This document shows, in pieces, positions 1-7,326 of a stretch of 8,157 nucleotides of DNA (positions are counted from its first letter, which is position 1; every line of letters starts with the position of its first letter). Both the position numbers and the translations under genes were made by a program. The stretch comes from Gemmatimonadota bacterium (GTDB taxonomy: Bacteria > Gemmatimonadota > Gemmatimonadetes > Palauibacterales > Palauibacteraceae), in contig JARFPW010000034.1 in assembly GCA_029288095.1 (NCBI GenBank), forward strand, positions 1 through 8,157. Direction: 5' to 3'. Below the pieces are notes generated by a model. The model saw nothing but the letters and a program-made list of their open reading frames with translations. It was not told the DNA's origin and did not search any database.

Positions 1-1
1 G

Positions 2-400
2 ATCCGGGAGGAGCTGGGCCTTGCCTACGCCGTATTCTCTTTCCGTGCGTTCTACCTCAACGCGGGGCATGTGGGAACGTACATTGGCACGCGGCCCGAA
101 ACCGCGGACCAGGCCACGGACGCCCTGCACTCGGAGCTGGACCGGCTGGCGACCGAAGGGCTCTCCCGGGAGGAACTGGAAGCCACCCGGACCCAGCTCA
201 AGGGTCAGGTCGTCCTTGCGCTCGAGTCGCCGGGGTCACGGATGCATCGGCTCGCCTCGCTGGGTCTGGCGGGAGAAGAGTACCGCTCGATCGACGAGGT
301 CATGGCGAGGATCGACGCCGTTACGGAAGCCGACGCCGCGGAGGCGGCCTCGCTGTATCATCCTGATGGGCTGGCGGTCCTGGAACTCTTCCCCGCATAA
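2..400 (+). CDS. M16 family zinc peptidase, C-terminal part (5' end outside window)
   Basis: This is the last 132 codons of a gene that begins before the window; the reading frame is open from base 2 and stops at TAA 398-400. The visible part starts with IREELGLAYAVFSF, which matches the 'R-x(6)-Y' substrate-binding segment in the second domain of M16 (pitrilysin / processing-peptidase / YmxG-like) peptidases. It continues with a helical stretch (LDRLATEGLSREELEATRTQLKG, quoted in part), then ESPGSRMHRLASLGLAG, the usual C-terminal M16 pattern in which short single-domain-pair members end. The HxxEH zinc motif would lie in the N-terminal half and is not visible, so catalytic activity cannot be judged: this could be the active or the inactive member of a pair. 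These proteins degrade or process peptides, often in the periplasm of diderms. The next gene, ald, starts 40 nt downstream, so co-transcription is possible. Confidence 0.85.
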   Translation: MREELGLAYAVFSFRAFYLNAGHVGTYIGTRPETADQATDALHSELDRLATEGLSREELEATRTQLKGQVVLALESPGSRMHRLASLGLAGEEYRSIDEVMARIDAVTEADAAEAASLYHPDGLAVLELFPA

Positions 401-425
401 TCCGGGCGGCCGCGGACAAGACTTC

Positions 426-432
426 AAGGGAG
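426..432 (+). promoter_or_regulatory. Shine-Dalgarno that fixes the ald start
   Basis: The purine run AAGGGAG lies 8 nt before ATG 441. It decides the start of ald: the same frame is open far upstream, back to position 21, but that extension overlaps the M16 peptidase gene and reads as low-complexity Arg/Pro/Ser sequence. Only from 441 does the protein match the family. Confidence 0.7.
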
Positions 433-440
433 CGTGTGGC

Positions 441-1553
441 ATGATCGTTGGCGTCCCGATGGAAATCAAAGCGAATGAGAACCGCATCGCGCTGGTGCCG
501 GCGGGCGCAGAAGGCCTGGTGTTTCGGGGTCACACAGTGCTCGTACAGGAGGGCGGCGGTCTCGGTAGTGGATTCACCGATGAGATGTACCGGGCAGCCG
601 GCGCCGAAATCCTCTCCGATGTCGAGGAGGTCTGGGAACGGGCCGACATGATCATGAAGGTCAAGGAGCCTATCGCGGTCGAGTATCCGCGTATGCGGCA
701 GGGCCAGGTCGTGTTCACGTATTTCCATTTCGCCGCCGACGAGACGCTCACCCATGCGGTTCTCGATAGTGGTTGCGTTGCCGTCGCCTATGAAACAGTT
801 CAGCTGGCCACCGGTGAATTACCGCTTCTCACGCCGATGTCCGAGGTCGCTGGTCGGATGGCCGTCCAGGAGGGAGCACGCTACCTGGAGAAGGCCCACG
901 GGGGACTCGGCTGTCTCCTGGGGGGTGTCCCGGGGGTCCTTCCCGCGGAAGTAGTGATCCTCGGCGGCGGGGTGGTCGGCACGAACGCGGCCAAGATCGC
1001 GGCAGGATTCGGTGCCCACGTCACGATTCTTGATATCGATCTCGATCGATTGCGATACCTGTCCGACGTGATGCCTGCCAACGTGGACACCTACTACTCC
1101 AACCGGCACAACATTCTGGAACAGATCAGCCGGGCGGATCTGCTGATTGGTGCGGTATTACTTCCCGGTGCCAAGGCTCCGAGCCTGGTGCTGCGCGACG
1201 ATCTGAGGCTGATGAAGAATGGATCTGTGCTCGTGGATGTCGCCGTGGACCAGGGTGGATGTGTGGAAACCGTCAAGCCTACCACGCACGCGGATCCGAC
1301 CTACATCGTGGAGGGCGTAATTCACTATTGCGTGGCCAACATGCCGGGTGCGGTTCCCCGGACGTCCACGCTGGCGCTCACGAATGCTACCTTCCCATAC
1401 GCCTTGCAGTTGGCCAACGCCGGATGGGAGGATGCGTGCCGCGCCGATCCGTCGCTGGCCCTGGGCCTGAACGCCGTCGGCGGAAAGCTGACCTATGCTG
1501 CGGTCGGTGACGCATTTGGTCTCGCCAGCGTTCCGCTCGGCGAGGTGCTGTAG
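441..1553 (+). CDS. ald: alanine dehydrogenase (NAD-dependent)
   Basis: A 370-residue protein, the normal length for alanine dehydrogenase, which reversibly deaminates L-alanine to pyruvate and ammonia with NAD+ in the cytoplasm. The start MIVGVPMEIKANENRIALVP is the family's N-terminal signature. All the residues known from the Mycobacterium tuberculosis enzyme fall at the same numbers: Arg15 and Lys75 (substrate binding), His96 and Asp270 (catalysis). The Rossmann loop GGGVVG is at 175-180, and Asp198 in TILDID is placed to bind the NAD ribose and favour NAD over NADP. There is no sign of truncation. The start at 441 is supported by AAGGGAG 8 nt upstream. It follows the M16 gene by 40 nt and precedes mreB by 185 nt, so it may belong to the upstream unit rather than the shape operon. 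It could supply or drain L-alanine, a peptidoglycan precursor, but that link is inference from position only. Confidence 0.97.
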   Translation: MIVGVPMEIKANENRIALVPAGAEGLVFRGHTVLVQEGGGLGSGFTDEMYRAAGAEILSDVEEVWERADMIMKVKEPIAVEYPRMRQGQVVFTYFHFAADETLTHAVLDSGCVAVAYETVQLATGELPLLTPMSEVAGRMAVQEGARYLEKAHGGLGCLLGGVPGVLPAEVVILGGGVVGTNAAKIAAGFGAHVTILDIDLDRLRYLSDVMPANVDTYYSNRHNILEQISRADLLIGAVLLPGAKAPSLVLRDDLRLMKNGSVLVDVAVDQGGCVETVKPTTHADPTYIVEGVIHYCVANMPGAVPRTSTLALTNATFPYALQLANAGWEDACRADPSLALGLNAVGGKLTYAAVGDAFGLASVPLGEVL

Positions 1554-1615
1554 CGACGACGTAACCCAGTGTCCACCGTCCGCTTTCGCCAGTTCGTAGC
1601 GCGATTTAGATTCCG

Positions 1616-1630
1616 CGGGCCGGCGGCCCG
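1616..1630 (+). other. GC-rich hairpin in the ald-mreB gap
   Basis: CGGGCC (1616-1621) and GGCCCG (1625-1630) are perfectly complementary around a 3-nt loop, 62 nt after the ald stop. The flanks TCCGC (1612-1616) and GCGGA (1637-1641) are also complementary and could form an alternative pairing. No T-run follows, so this is not a standard intrinsic terminator. It might slow polymerase, stabilise the ald mRNA 3' end, or be chance in GC-rich DNA. In the rest of the 185-nt gap (1554-1738) I see no strong sigma-70 promoter; the best -10-like word, GATAAC at 1719-1724, has only a poor -35 (CCGACG, 1696-1701) and lies very close to the mreB start. Confidence 0.3.
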
Positions 1631-1738
1631 GAGCTTGCGGAGCATTTCAGCGATACCCGACGTCTCGGCAGGGCTGGTACCCGAGGATTAGCCCGCCGAC
1701 GGTCCTCTCGATCCCGGCGATAACAACGGAACCGCGGA

Positions 1739-2773
1739 ATGTGGAAACGTCTTTTCGACGCAAGCTTCCTACCAATAAACGACGTGGGCGTCGATCTTGG
1801 CACGGCTAATACTCTCGTCTATGTGAGCGGTGAGGGCATCGTTCTGTACGATCCCTCTGTAGTGGCTGTCGACAAGGCCACGGGGCAGGTCGTCGGTATT
1901 GGCCTGGATGCGAAACGCATGCTGGGTCGCACCCCACACGGGGTGGAGGCTGTACGTCCGCTGAAGGACGGGGTCATCGCGGATGTCGACGTTACGGAGA
2001 TCATGCTCCGCTATTTCCTCAAATCAGTGACCTCGGGTCGATTCTTCAAGGTCCGTCCGCGCGTGGTCGTCGGAGTACCCTCGGGGATCACGGAACTCGA
2101 ACGACGAGCTGTCCGCTCGAGCGCTCATGCTGCGGGAGCCAAGGAAGTCTACATGGTCTCCGAGCCCATGGCGGCCGCCATCGGGGTGGGCCTGCCGGTC
2201 GAGACCCCGACTGGTAACATGGTCATCGACGTTGGCGGTGGGACGACGGAGATCGCGGTCATCGCACTGTCCGGGCTGGTGGCCGAGACGTCCATCCGGG
2301 TAGGTGGCGACGAACTCGACAGCGCGATCGTCTCGTTCCTGAGGAAGAACTACAACCTGTTGATCGGGGAGCCGACGGCAGAGGCGATCAAGATCCAGAT
2401 CGGATCGGCCTTTCCGACGGAGGACGAACGGGACATGTCGGTCAAGGGCCGTGACCTGGTATCCGGCATCCCCAAGACTGTCCGCGTCAACTCGGCGGAA
2501 GTTCGGGAGTGTATGCTCGAACCTATTCATCAGATCGTCGGCGCGGTCCGGCGGGCCCTCGAAATCACGCCGCCGGAGTTGGCCGCAGACATCGTCGATC
2601 GCGGCATCGTCATGACGGGAGGCGGCTCGTTGATTCGGGGATTGGACATGCTACTGCGCGAGGAAACGGGTTTGCCGATTCACGTCGACGAGGAACCCCT
2701 CACCTGCGTCGTGCGGGGCGCCGGACGAATCCTCGATGATCTGCCACGCTTCCGGAGCGTGCTGAGGACGTAG
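1739..2773 (+). CDS. mreB: rod-shape-determining actin homologue MreB
   Basis: A 344-residue protein of normal MreB length. MreB is a bacterial actin that forms short membrane-bound ATP-dependent filaments and guides lateral peptidoglycan synthesis. The N-terminus MWKRLF is short, basic and amphipathic, as expected for the membrane-binding helix. The phosphate-1 loop VGVDLGTANTLVYV is at 16-29, GVPSGITELERRAV at 112-125, the catalytic-Glu segment SEPMAAAIG at 141-149 (Glu142), the phosphate-2 loop IDVGGGTTEIAV at 163-174, GGDELD at 189-194 and the adenosine motif VMTGGGSLIRGLD at 291-303. The C-terminus PLTCVVRGAGRILDD has Arg at 326, within the family's usual range of variation. Only a weak Shine-Dalgarno-like CGGA (1727-1730) precedes ATG 1739, but the predicted helix and family length support this start. 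It is the first gene of the mreBCD-mrdA-rodA operon. Confidence 0.98.
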   Translation: MWKRLFDASFLPINDVGVDLGTANTLVYVSGEGIVLYDPSVVAVDKATGQVVGIGLDAKRMLGRTPHGVEAVRPLKDGVIADVDVTEIMLRYFLKSVTSGRFFKVRPRVVVGVPSGITELERRAVRSSAHAAGAKEVYMVSEPMAAAIGVGLPVETPTGNMVIDVGGGTTEIAVIALSGLVAETSIRVGGDELDSAIVSFLRKNYNLLIGEPTAEAIKIQIGSAFPTEDERDMSVKGRDLVSGIPKTVRVNSAEVRECMLEPIHQIVGAVRRALEITPPELAADIVDRGIVMTGGGSLIRGLDMLLREETGLPIHVDEEPLTCVVRGAGRILDDLPRFRSVLRT

Positions 2774-2777
2774 ACGC

Positions 2778-3623
2778 GTGCGCTATACGACCATCGGCGG
2801 GCCCCAGGGCCAGCGCAGTGACCTGGTCGTAGCCGTGGTATTTGCCGCATGCGCCTTCGTTCTTGCGGGGCTGGGCCCCGGACCCACGCTGACGGCTACG
2901 CGCGTCCTCCGCTCGACCGTGCTCCGGCCCTTTCTGGCCACTCATGAAGTATTCCGGGCTCGCGCCGGGCTCGTATCACGGGTCGATCAGTTGGGTCGGG
3001 AACGGGACTCGCTTGCGGTCAGGGCTCAGACCTCCAACGACCTGGAATTGGAGAACCGGAGACTGCGCTCGATGCTGGACCTCCCGCCTCGAGAGTTCGG
3101 CACGTACTTCGTGGCCGAACTGCTGCCGGGGAGACCGCATGGAGGCGAATCCAGTCGTTTCATCCTGAACACCCGTTCAGTTCGGGATTTCATCACGCCA
3201 CTGGCGATCGCGACGCCCGCCGGGCTTCTTGGCGTAGTGCGTTCGACAGCGGGATCCACCGGCACCGGAGACTACTGGACACACCCTGATTTCAGGGCGG
3301 CGGTCGTGACGCTGGACGGCTTGGCGACGGGGATCATCAGGCCCTTCGTCACGGCCGATGGCGAGCAACTGATGCTCATGGAGGGCGTTCCGTTCCAGAC
3401 AGCCGTACCCGGCGGAGCGGAAGTCGTGACGTCAGGTGTGGGAGGTGTCTATCCCAGGGGCCTCCCCGTCGGCCGAGTACTCGCCGAGCATGAAGCGCAG
3501 CTTGGTTGGACGCATTCCTACCTGGTCGAACCCGCGGTTCGCCCAGGACAGGAAAGCGTAGTCCTTGGATGGCTTCCCGGTAGCGCTACCGACTCACTTC
3601 CGCCTCCAGAAGCGTCACCTTGA
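2778..3623 (+). CDS. mreC: rod-shape-determining protein MreC
   Basis: A 281-residue inner-membrane protein with a large periplasmic part. In the elongasome MreC binds and activates PBP2 and links it to MreB and MreD. It has a short basic tail, one membrane segment at about 15-33 (DLVVAVVFAACAFVLAGLG), a coiled coil at about 56-101 (the stretch from HEVFRARAGLVSRVDQL through LELENRRLRSML), then the beta-rich MreC domain at about 107-265. The typical late motif VVTSGVGGVYPRGLPVGRV is at 216-234. Translation starts at GTG 2778, 4 nt after the mreB stop; GAGGA at 2764-2768, inside the end of mreB, is a well-placed Shine-Dalgarno 9 nt upstream. The Pro-rich tail after about residue 267 looks disordered. 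Its stop overlaps the putative mreD start. Confidence 0.95.
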   Translation: MRYTTIGGPQGQRSDLVVAVVFAACAFVLAGLGPGPTLTATRVLRSTVLRPFLATHEVFRARAGLVSRVDQLGRERDSLAVRAQTSNDLELENRRLRSMLDLPPREFGTYFVAELLPGRPHGGESSRFILNTRSVRDFITPLAIATPAGLLGVVRSTAGSTGTGDYWTHPDFRAAVVTLDGLATGIIRPFVTADGEQLMLMEGVPFQTAVPGGAEVVTSGVGGVYPRGLPVGRVLAEHEAQLGWTHSYLVEPAVRPGQESVVLGWLPGSATDSLPPPEASP

Positions 3624-4108
3624 CGGGCGTCGGGGATCTCCAGCGGGCCGACAGGCTCATGTCGACGCTGGCCATTTCGGCCCTGCTCCTACTGCACTTT
3701 CTGCTGCGTCCGCGGCTGATGGATTTCAGTTTCGCTCCGGATCTCCTGGTTGGCGGCCTGTTGCTGGCTGCCTTGCGCCTGCGGGCCGGCCATGCAGCCG
3801 CGCTCGGATTCACGCTCGGCGTTCTGGATGCGGCGATGGCGCTGGAAAACCTCGGCATCTATGGTCTCGTTCTGCTGACGATCGCTTTCATAGCGGCCCG
3901 CTCCCGTGACTTGTTGTTCGCCGATGCCAGGTTCTTCGTCGCGATCTACCTGTTCCTGGGTACGTGGCTGACTGATGCGACCCTCGCGTTCGTGGGTACC
4001 GGGGACCCGGGCATACCGGCGGCTATCGGCTCGGCTCTCCTCACGGCAGCGAGCACCACGGCTGTCTGCGTGGTCGTGGATTCGCTCACCGCGTCGGCAC
4101 TCCGGTAG
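3620..4108 (+). CDS. mreD: rod-shape-determining protein MreD
   Basis: A very hydrophobic protein of 162 residues, the usual MreD size, with about five to six membrane segments (roughly 14-29, 40-54, 58-74, 79-94, 105-126 and 133-156). MreD sequences diverge strongly, so the call rests on topology, size, the family-like patterns APDLLVGGLLL (39-49) and GFTLGVLD (63-70), and its place between mreC and mrdA. It acts in the inner membrane with MreC in the elongasome. Two starts are possible. TTG 3620 overlaps the mreC stop by 4 nt (TTGA), which suits translational coupling, but has no clear Shine-Dalgarno. ATG 3659 gives 149 residues, starting MSTLAIS right at the first membrane segment, also with only a weak site. 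I list the longer form; the ATG form is about equally likely. Confidence 0.87.
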   Translation: MTGVGDLQRADRLMSTLAISALLLLHFLLRPRLMDFSFAPDLLVGGLLLAALRLRAGHAAALGFTLGVLDAAMALENLGIYGLVLLTIAFIAARSRDLLFADARFFVAIYLFLGTWLTDATLAFVGTGDPGIPAAIGSALLTAASTTAVCVVVDSLTASALR

Positions 4109-4116
4109 CGCGTTTC

Positions 4117-6000
4117 ATGCGAGGGGCGATGAACTCCCGGACGTCTGGCGCCTCTCACGAGACCGTAGGGTCCCGCGACGCCGCGGTTCGGATACGGGGC
4201 GTCCGAGCTCGAGGTGCGACCGCCATGTTGTGGCTGGCGCTGGGAATACTGCTGATCAGCTTCTTTCGGCTGCAGGTGATCGGCCGCACCGAATATCGGT
4301 TGCGTTCAGAGGAAAACCGGCTTCGGGCCCTGACCATTCCGCCGGCCCGGGGATCCATCGTCGATCGCCGGGGGCGACTGGTAGCGGAAAACGTTCCCGG
4401 CTTTTCGCTATCTGTATTGCCCGGCCCAGTGGACACGGTGCGTGCGACGTTGGAGCGTCTCGCTCCACATGTGGGACTGACCAGCAAACAGATCGATGAA
4501 CTGGTCGAGCAGTTCCGTCAGCGGCCGACGTCTTCGGTGATCGTTCGCGATGATCTGAAGCCTGAGCAGGTGGCAGCCATCGAACAGCGCCGTCCCGAGT
4601 TTCGCACCGCGGTCATCGAGATGCACCCGAGGCGCAGGTATCCGCCGGGACGTTCCGTCGCCCATGTGATCGGTTACGTCGGCGAGATCAGCGAGGCGGA
4701 GCTGACTCTCCCCGAGTACGAGGGGTACGAGCCCGGGAGGTCGGTCGGCAAGGGCGGGCTCGAGCGTCAGTACGAGGCCGATGTCGGCGGCACACCCGGG
4801 GTCCATTTCGTGGAAGTCAATGCTCGGGGTTCGATCGTCAGCGAGTTTGGCCCCCGCCCGTCGATCCCGTCGGTGCCCGGCGAGGACCTCGAACTATCAC
4901 TCGATCTCGATCTTCAGACCCTGGCAGATTCTCTGTTCCCCGACACGCTGAAGGGTGCCGTGGTGGCCTTCGATCCGCGGAACGGAGAAGTGCTCCTCGT
5001 TTACAGCCACCCGACGTACGACCCGAACAAGTTCATCGGCGGCATTTCGACCGAGGACTGGGCGCTCCTGCGAGACGACCCGAATCAGCCCCTGTTGAAC
5101 CGGGCTACGGGCGCCCTCTATCCACCGGGCTCCACGTGGAAGCTCGTGGTGGCGGCGCTGGCCATGCGTCAGGGGCTCGTGACCATCGACACACACATGC
5201 CATCGAGCTGCGGCGGCAGCTTTCAGTACGGGACCAGGGCTTTCAGGTGCTGGAAGCACGTGGGCCATGGGAATCTCGACCTCGCCGAGGCGATCAAGGA
5301 GAGCTGCAACGTCTTCTTCTACCAGCTCGGTCTTCGACTCGGATTGGATCGATTGCTCGCCGGAGCAGACGCCCTCGGATTCAACACGCGAACCGGTCTC
5401 GATCTGCCCTCAGAGGTGCGCGGCCAGGTGCCGCCTCGGCGCGAGTGGTACGATGATCGCTTCGGACCCCGGGGATGGACTGAGTCGGTCACGCTGAACT
5501 TGGCCATAGGTCAGGGAGAGACCACTCAGTCGTTGTTCGGTATGGCCCAGTTCTACGCGGCGCTCGCCCTGGGAGGCGCGCCCGCCGTACCTCATCTGCG
5601 CCGCAGCGAAGTGCTGGACGCCCGTCGTGCGACGTGGAGCCTGGACCTCTCGGAGACGCATCGCGGCCAACTGATCGAAGCCATGACCCGGGTGGTCAAC
5701 GAACCCGGGGGCACGGCGTTCCCCTACCGGCCTGACGGCTATGTAATCGCGGGCAAGACGGGCACGGCCCAGAACCCGCACGGCGAGCCGCACTCCCTAT
5801 TCGTCGGCTTCGGCCCGGTCGATGACCCCCGGATCGTCATAGCCGCGATCGTGGAGAACGGCCATCCGGACAACACGACTTCGCTGGCCGTCCCTCTGGC
5901 AACTCGCCTTGTGGAAGAATACCTGCGCGCGGAGGGCGTCGTCCCTACGGGCATTCCGGTTCCCCGGCAGTCGATTCTCGTCCCCGGGGTGGCGGAGTGA
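4117..6000 (+). CDS. mrdA: penicillin-binding protein 2, peptidoglycan DD-transpeptidase of the elongasome
   Basis: A 627-residue class B PBP that cross-links glycan strands made by RodA during lateral wall growth. It has an Arg-rich cytoplasmic tail (1-33) and one membrane anchor (about 35-52), then the pedestal or dimerisation domain with PPARGSIVDRRGRLVAEN (75-92), RRRYPPGRSVAHVIGYVGEI (172-191) and GKGGLE (211-216). The transpeptidase domain carries all three active-site motifs: S339-TWK342, S396-C-N398 and K547-T-G549. Between the first two lies a Cys/His-rich segment (Cys365, Cys378, His384, Cys397) matching the zinc-site region reported for Acinetobacter PBP2. Two nearby ATGs could start it, 4117 and 4129. 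GAGGGG at 4121-4126 lies between them, only 2 nt from the second, so neither is well placed; the choice changes 4 residues. It begins 8 nt after mreD and its stop overlaps rodA, whose product is its glycosyltransferase partner. Confidence 0.96.
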   Translation: MRGAMNSRTSGASHETVGSRDAAVRIRGVRARGATAMLWLALGILLISFFRLQVIGRTEYRLRSEENRLRALTIPPARGSIVDRRGRLVAENVPGFSLSVLPGPVDTVRATLERLAPHVGLTSKQIDELVEQFRQRPTSSVIVRDDLKPEQVAAIEQRRPEFRTAVIEMHPRRRYPPGRSVAHVIGYVGEISEAELTLPEYEGYEPGRSVGKGGLERQYEADVGGTPGVHFVEVNARGSIVSEFGPRPSIPSVPGEDLELSLDLDLQTLADSLFPDTLKGAVVAFDPRNGEVLLVYSHPTYDPNKFIGGISTEDWALLRDDPNQPLLNRATGALYPPGSTWKLVVAALAMRQGLVTIDTHMPSSCGGSFQYGTRAFRCWKHVGHGNLDLAEAIKESCNVFFYQLGLRLGLDRLLAGADALGFNTRTGLDLPSEVRGQVPPRREWYDDRFGPRGWTESVTLNLAIGQGETTQSLFGMAQFYAALALGGAPAVPHLRRSEVLDARRATWSLDLSETHRGQLIEAMTRVVNEPGGTAFPYRPDGYVIAGKTGTAQNPHGEPHSLFVGFGPVDDPRIVIAAIVENGHPDNTTSLAVPLATRLVEEYLRAEGVVPTGIPVPRQSILVPGVAE

Positions 6001-7211
6001 GGAGCAGGCGTTGGCTCTGGCTCGGAGACCCCGCCCTCGTCGGCGTTGCCTTTCTGCTGTCGCTCATCGGAGTGGCCATGATCTGGTCGGCGGGTCAGCT
6101 CGACGTACCGTCGGTCGTCACGGGGATCTGGAAGCGACAAGCGCTCTGGCTTGCCATCGCGGCGGTCGTCTTCCTCTTAGTTACCCGTGTCCCGCTGCGG
6201 TGGATCGAGGGCGGCAGCTCTGTGGTCTATGCCGTGTCCATCGGGCTTCTGATTCTCGTATTGGTGGTGGGGTCGGGTCCCGGGACGAACAGCTGGTTGC
6301 GCTACGGGAGCTTCTCGCTGCAGCCGGCGGAAGTAGCAAAACTCGGGACGCTCCTGATGCTCGCCCGTGTTCTCAGCGGCCGGCCGGAACCAGAGACACT
6401 TCTCAGCCGGCTCTGGCGGCCGTTACTGCTGACGGTCGTACCGTTCGGTCTGGTGCTGCTGCAGCCCGACCTCGGGAGTGCGATCACATTTGGTGTCATC
6501 CTGGTGGCTGCCCTGTTCTGGGCGAGGGTGCCGCTGTTCACCGTGTTCATGCTCGTCAGCCCCGGCGTCAGCTTGCTGCTCGGCTTCTCGCCGACCGTCT
6601 GGGGGGTGTGGTTCGTTCTCGTCGTGGTGCTCATGTACATCCGACGACCGTATCTGCTTGAGGGGATCGCCGTAACGTTTGCGAATCTCGCGGCGGGCGC
6701 CCTGGCAACTCCGTTGTGGGGCCAACTCGCTCCGTATCAGCAGAATCGCTTGCTGGTGTTTCTCGATCCGGGTCGCGACCCGAGGGGTGCCGGCTGGCAT
6801 CTGATCCAGTCGCAGGTGGCGATCGGCTCGGGAGGGTTGTTCGGCCAGGGTTTCGGCGAAGGCCCGCAGAAGCGACTGTCCTTCCTTCCGGAGCAGCACA
6901 CTGACTTCATCTTTTCCGTAGTCGGTGAGGAGCTGGGATTCCTCGGAGTGTTCGTCATGCTCGCACTCTATGCCTGGCTGCTGCGACGATTGATCGAAGC
7001 CGCCTCGGCTTCGTCAAACGAGTTCGGGGGCATCGCCGTCTTCTGCGTATTCGCGGTCTGGTTCGCCCATTTGCTGATCAATGTGGGAATGACCGTCGGT
7101 TTGATGCCGGTCACGGGTCTGCCGCTGCCGTTTCTCAGCTACGGCGGCAGTTTTCTGCTGATGACGTTCGTCGGCGTCGGTCTCGCAGCCCGGGTTGCTG
7201 CTGAGCCCTGA
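5997..7211 (+). CDS. rodA: SEDS peptidoglycan glycosyltransferase RodA
   Basis: A 404-residue polytopic membrane protein of the SEDS family, with about ten hydrophobic segments. RodA polymerises lipid II into glycan strands, paired with PBP2. The conserved sites are QPAEVAK (109-115), QPDLGSA (156-162), FLDPGRDPRGAGWHLIQSQ (255-273), AIGSGGLFGQGFG (275-287), FLPEQHTDFIF (296-306) and LPLPFLSYGGS (375-385). Asp303 in the HTD motif matches the essential Asp262 of E. coli RodA. The protein is a little longer than the usual 370-380, and no domain is missing. The start is GTG 5997, overlapping the mrdA stop by 4 nt (GTGA), with GGGGTGG at 5986-5992 as a Shine-Dalgarno inside mrdA; this suggests coupled, matched output of the two partner enzymes. 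FtsW is the alternative SEDS call, but the neighbours and the HTDFIF context favour RodA. Confidence 0.97.
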   Translation: MRSRRWLWLGDPALVGVAFLLSLIGVAMIWSAGQLDVPSVVTGIWKRQALWLAIAAVVFLLVTRVPLRWIEGGSSVVYAVSIGLLILVLVVGSGPGTNSWLRYGSFSLQPAEVAKLGTLLMLARVLSGRPEPETLLSRLWRPLLLTVVPFGLVLLQPDLGSAITFGVILVAALFWARVPLFTVFMLVSPGVSLLLGFSPTVWGVWFVLVVVLMYIRRPYLLEGIAVTFANLAAGALATPLWGQLAPYQQNRLLVFLDPGRDPRGAGWHLIQSQVAIGSGGLFGQGFGEGPQKRLSFLPEQHTDFIFSVVGEELGFLGVFVMLALYAWLLRRLIEAASASSNEFGGIAVFCVFAVWFAHLLINVGMTVGLMPVTGLPLPFLSYGGSFLLMTFVGVGLAARVAAEP

Positions 7212-7238
7212 CGCGTCCCTGGTTCCAGAGCAGTTCGT

Positions 7239-7267
7239 TCGACGGACACTCGGATGTGGACTATATT
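7239..7267 (+). promoter_or_regulatory. candidate sigma-70 promoter for accD
   Basis: A -35-like TCGACG (7239-7244, four of six bases of TTGACA) and a -10-like TATATT (7262-7267, five of six bases of TATAAT) are separated by 17 bp, the ideal spacing. Transcription would begin near 7274, leaving a leader of about 60 nt before accD ATG 7336. It lies between rodA and accD, where a new unit would be expected, in otherwise GC-rich DNA. This is a pattern match by eye and is unproven. Confidence 0.45.
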
Positions 7268-7269
7268 GG

Positions 7270-7311
7270 GCGCTTCCCGGCGAGGTAGTTCCGCGCCGGT
7301 TCCCGTAGCGC
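7270..7311 (+). other. possible stem-loop in the accD leader
   Basis: There are two nested complementary pairs: an outer GCGCT (7270-7274) with AGCGC (7307-7311), and an inner CCGGCG (7277-7282) with CGCCGG (7294-7299) around an 11-nt loop. The unpaired parts between them are unequal (2 and 7 nt). The structure would end 15 nt before the accD Shine-Dalgarno. If transcription starts near 7274, the outer stem would form only partly or only in read-through transcripts from rodA. No T-run follows, so it is not a terminator. Confidence 0.3.
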
Positions 7312-7326
7312 AGGTGTCCCTCCCAC

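Noticed and set aside
21..440. Long upstream extension of the ald reading frame (ATG at 21)
   Set aside because: It overlaps the M16 peptidase gene in another frame, has the Arg/Pro/Ser-rich look of a GC-rich shadow frame, and the family N-terminus with Arg15 numbering starts exactly at 441 after a Shine-Dalgarno.
1035..1050. Inverted repeat ATCGATC / GATCGAT
   Set aside because: It encodes part of the conserved DIDLDRL segment of ald after the Rossmann loop; repeated Asp-Ile/Leu codons explain it.
2024..2530. 168-residue open frame on the - strand inside mreB
   Set aside because: It is antisense to the most conserved part of MreB and shows only Arg/Asp-rich shadow sequence.
5909..6661. 250-residue + strand open frame across the mrdA-rodA junction
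   Set aside because: It lies in a different frame from both real genes, and its translation is low-complexity Arg/Ala/Gly-rich sequence with no membrane or enzyme pattern.
7219..7228. CTGGTTCCAG palindrome after rodA as a terminator
   Set aside because: The 4-bp stem with a 2-nt loop is too small to fold stably and has no T-run after it.
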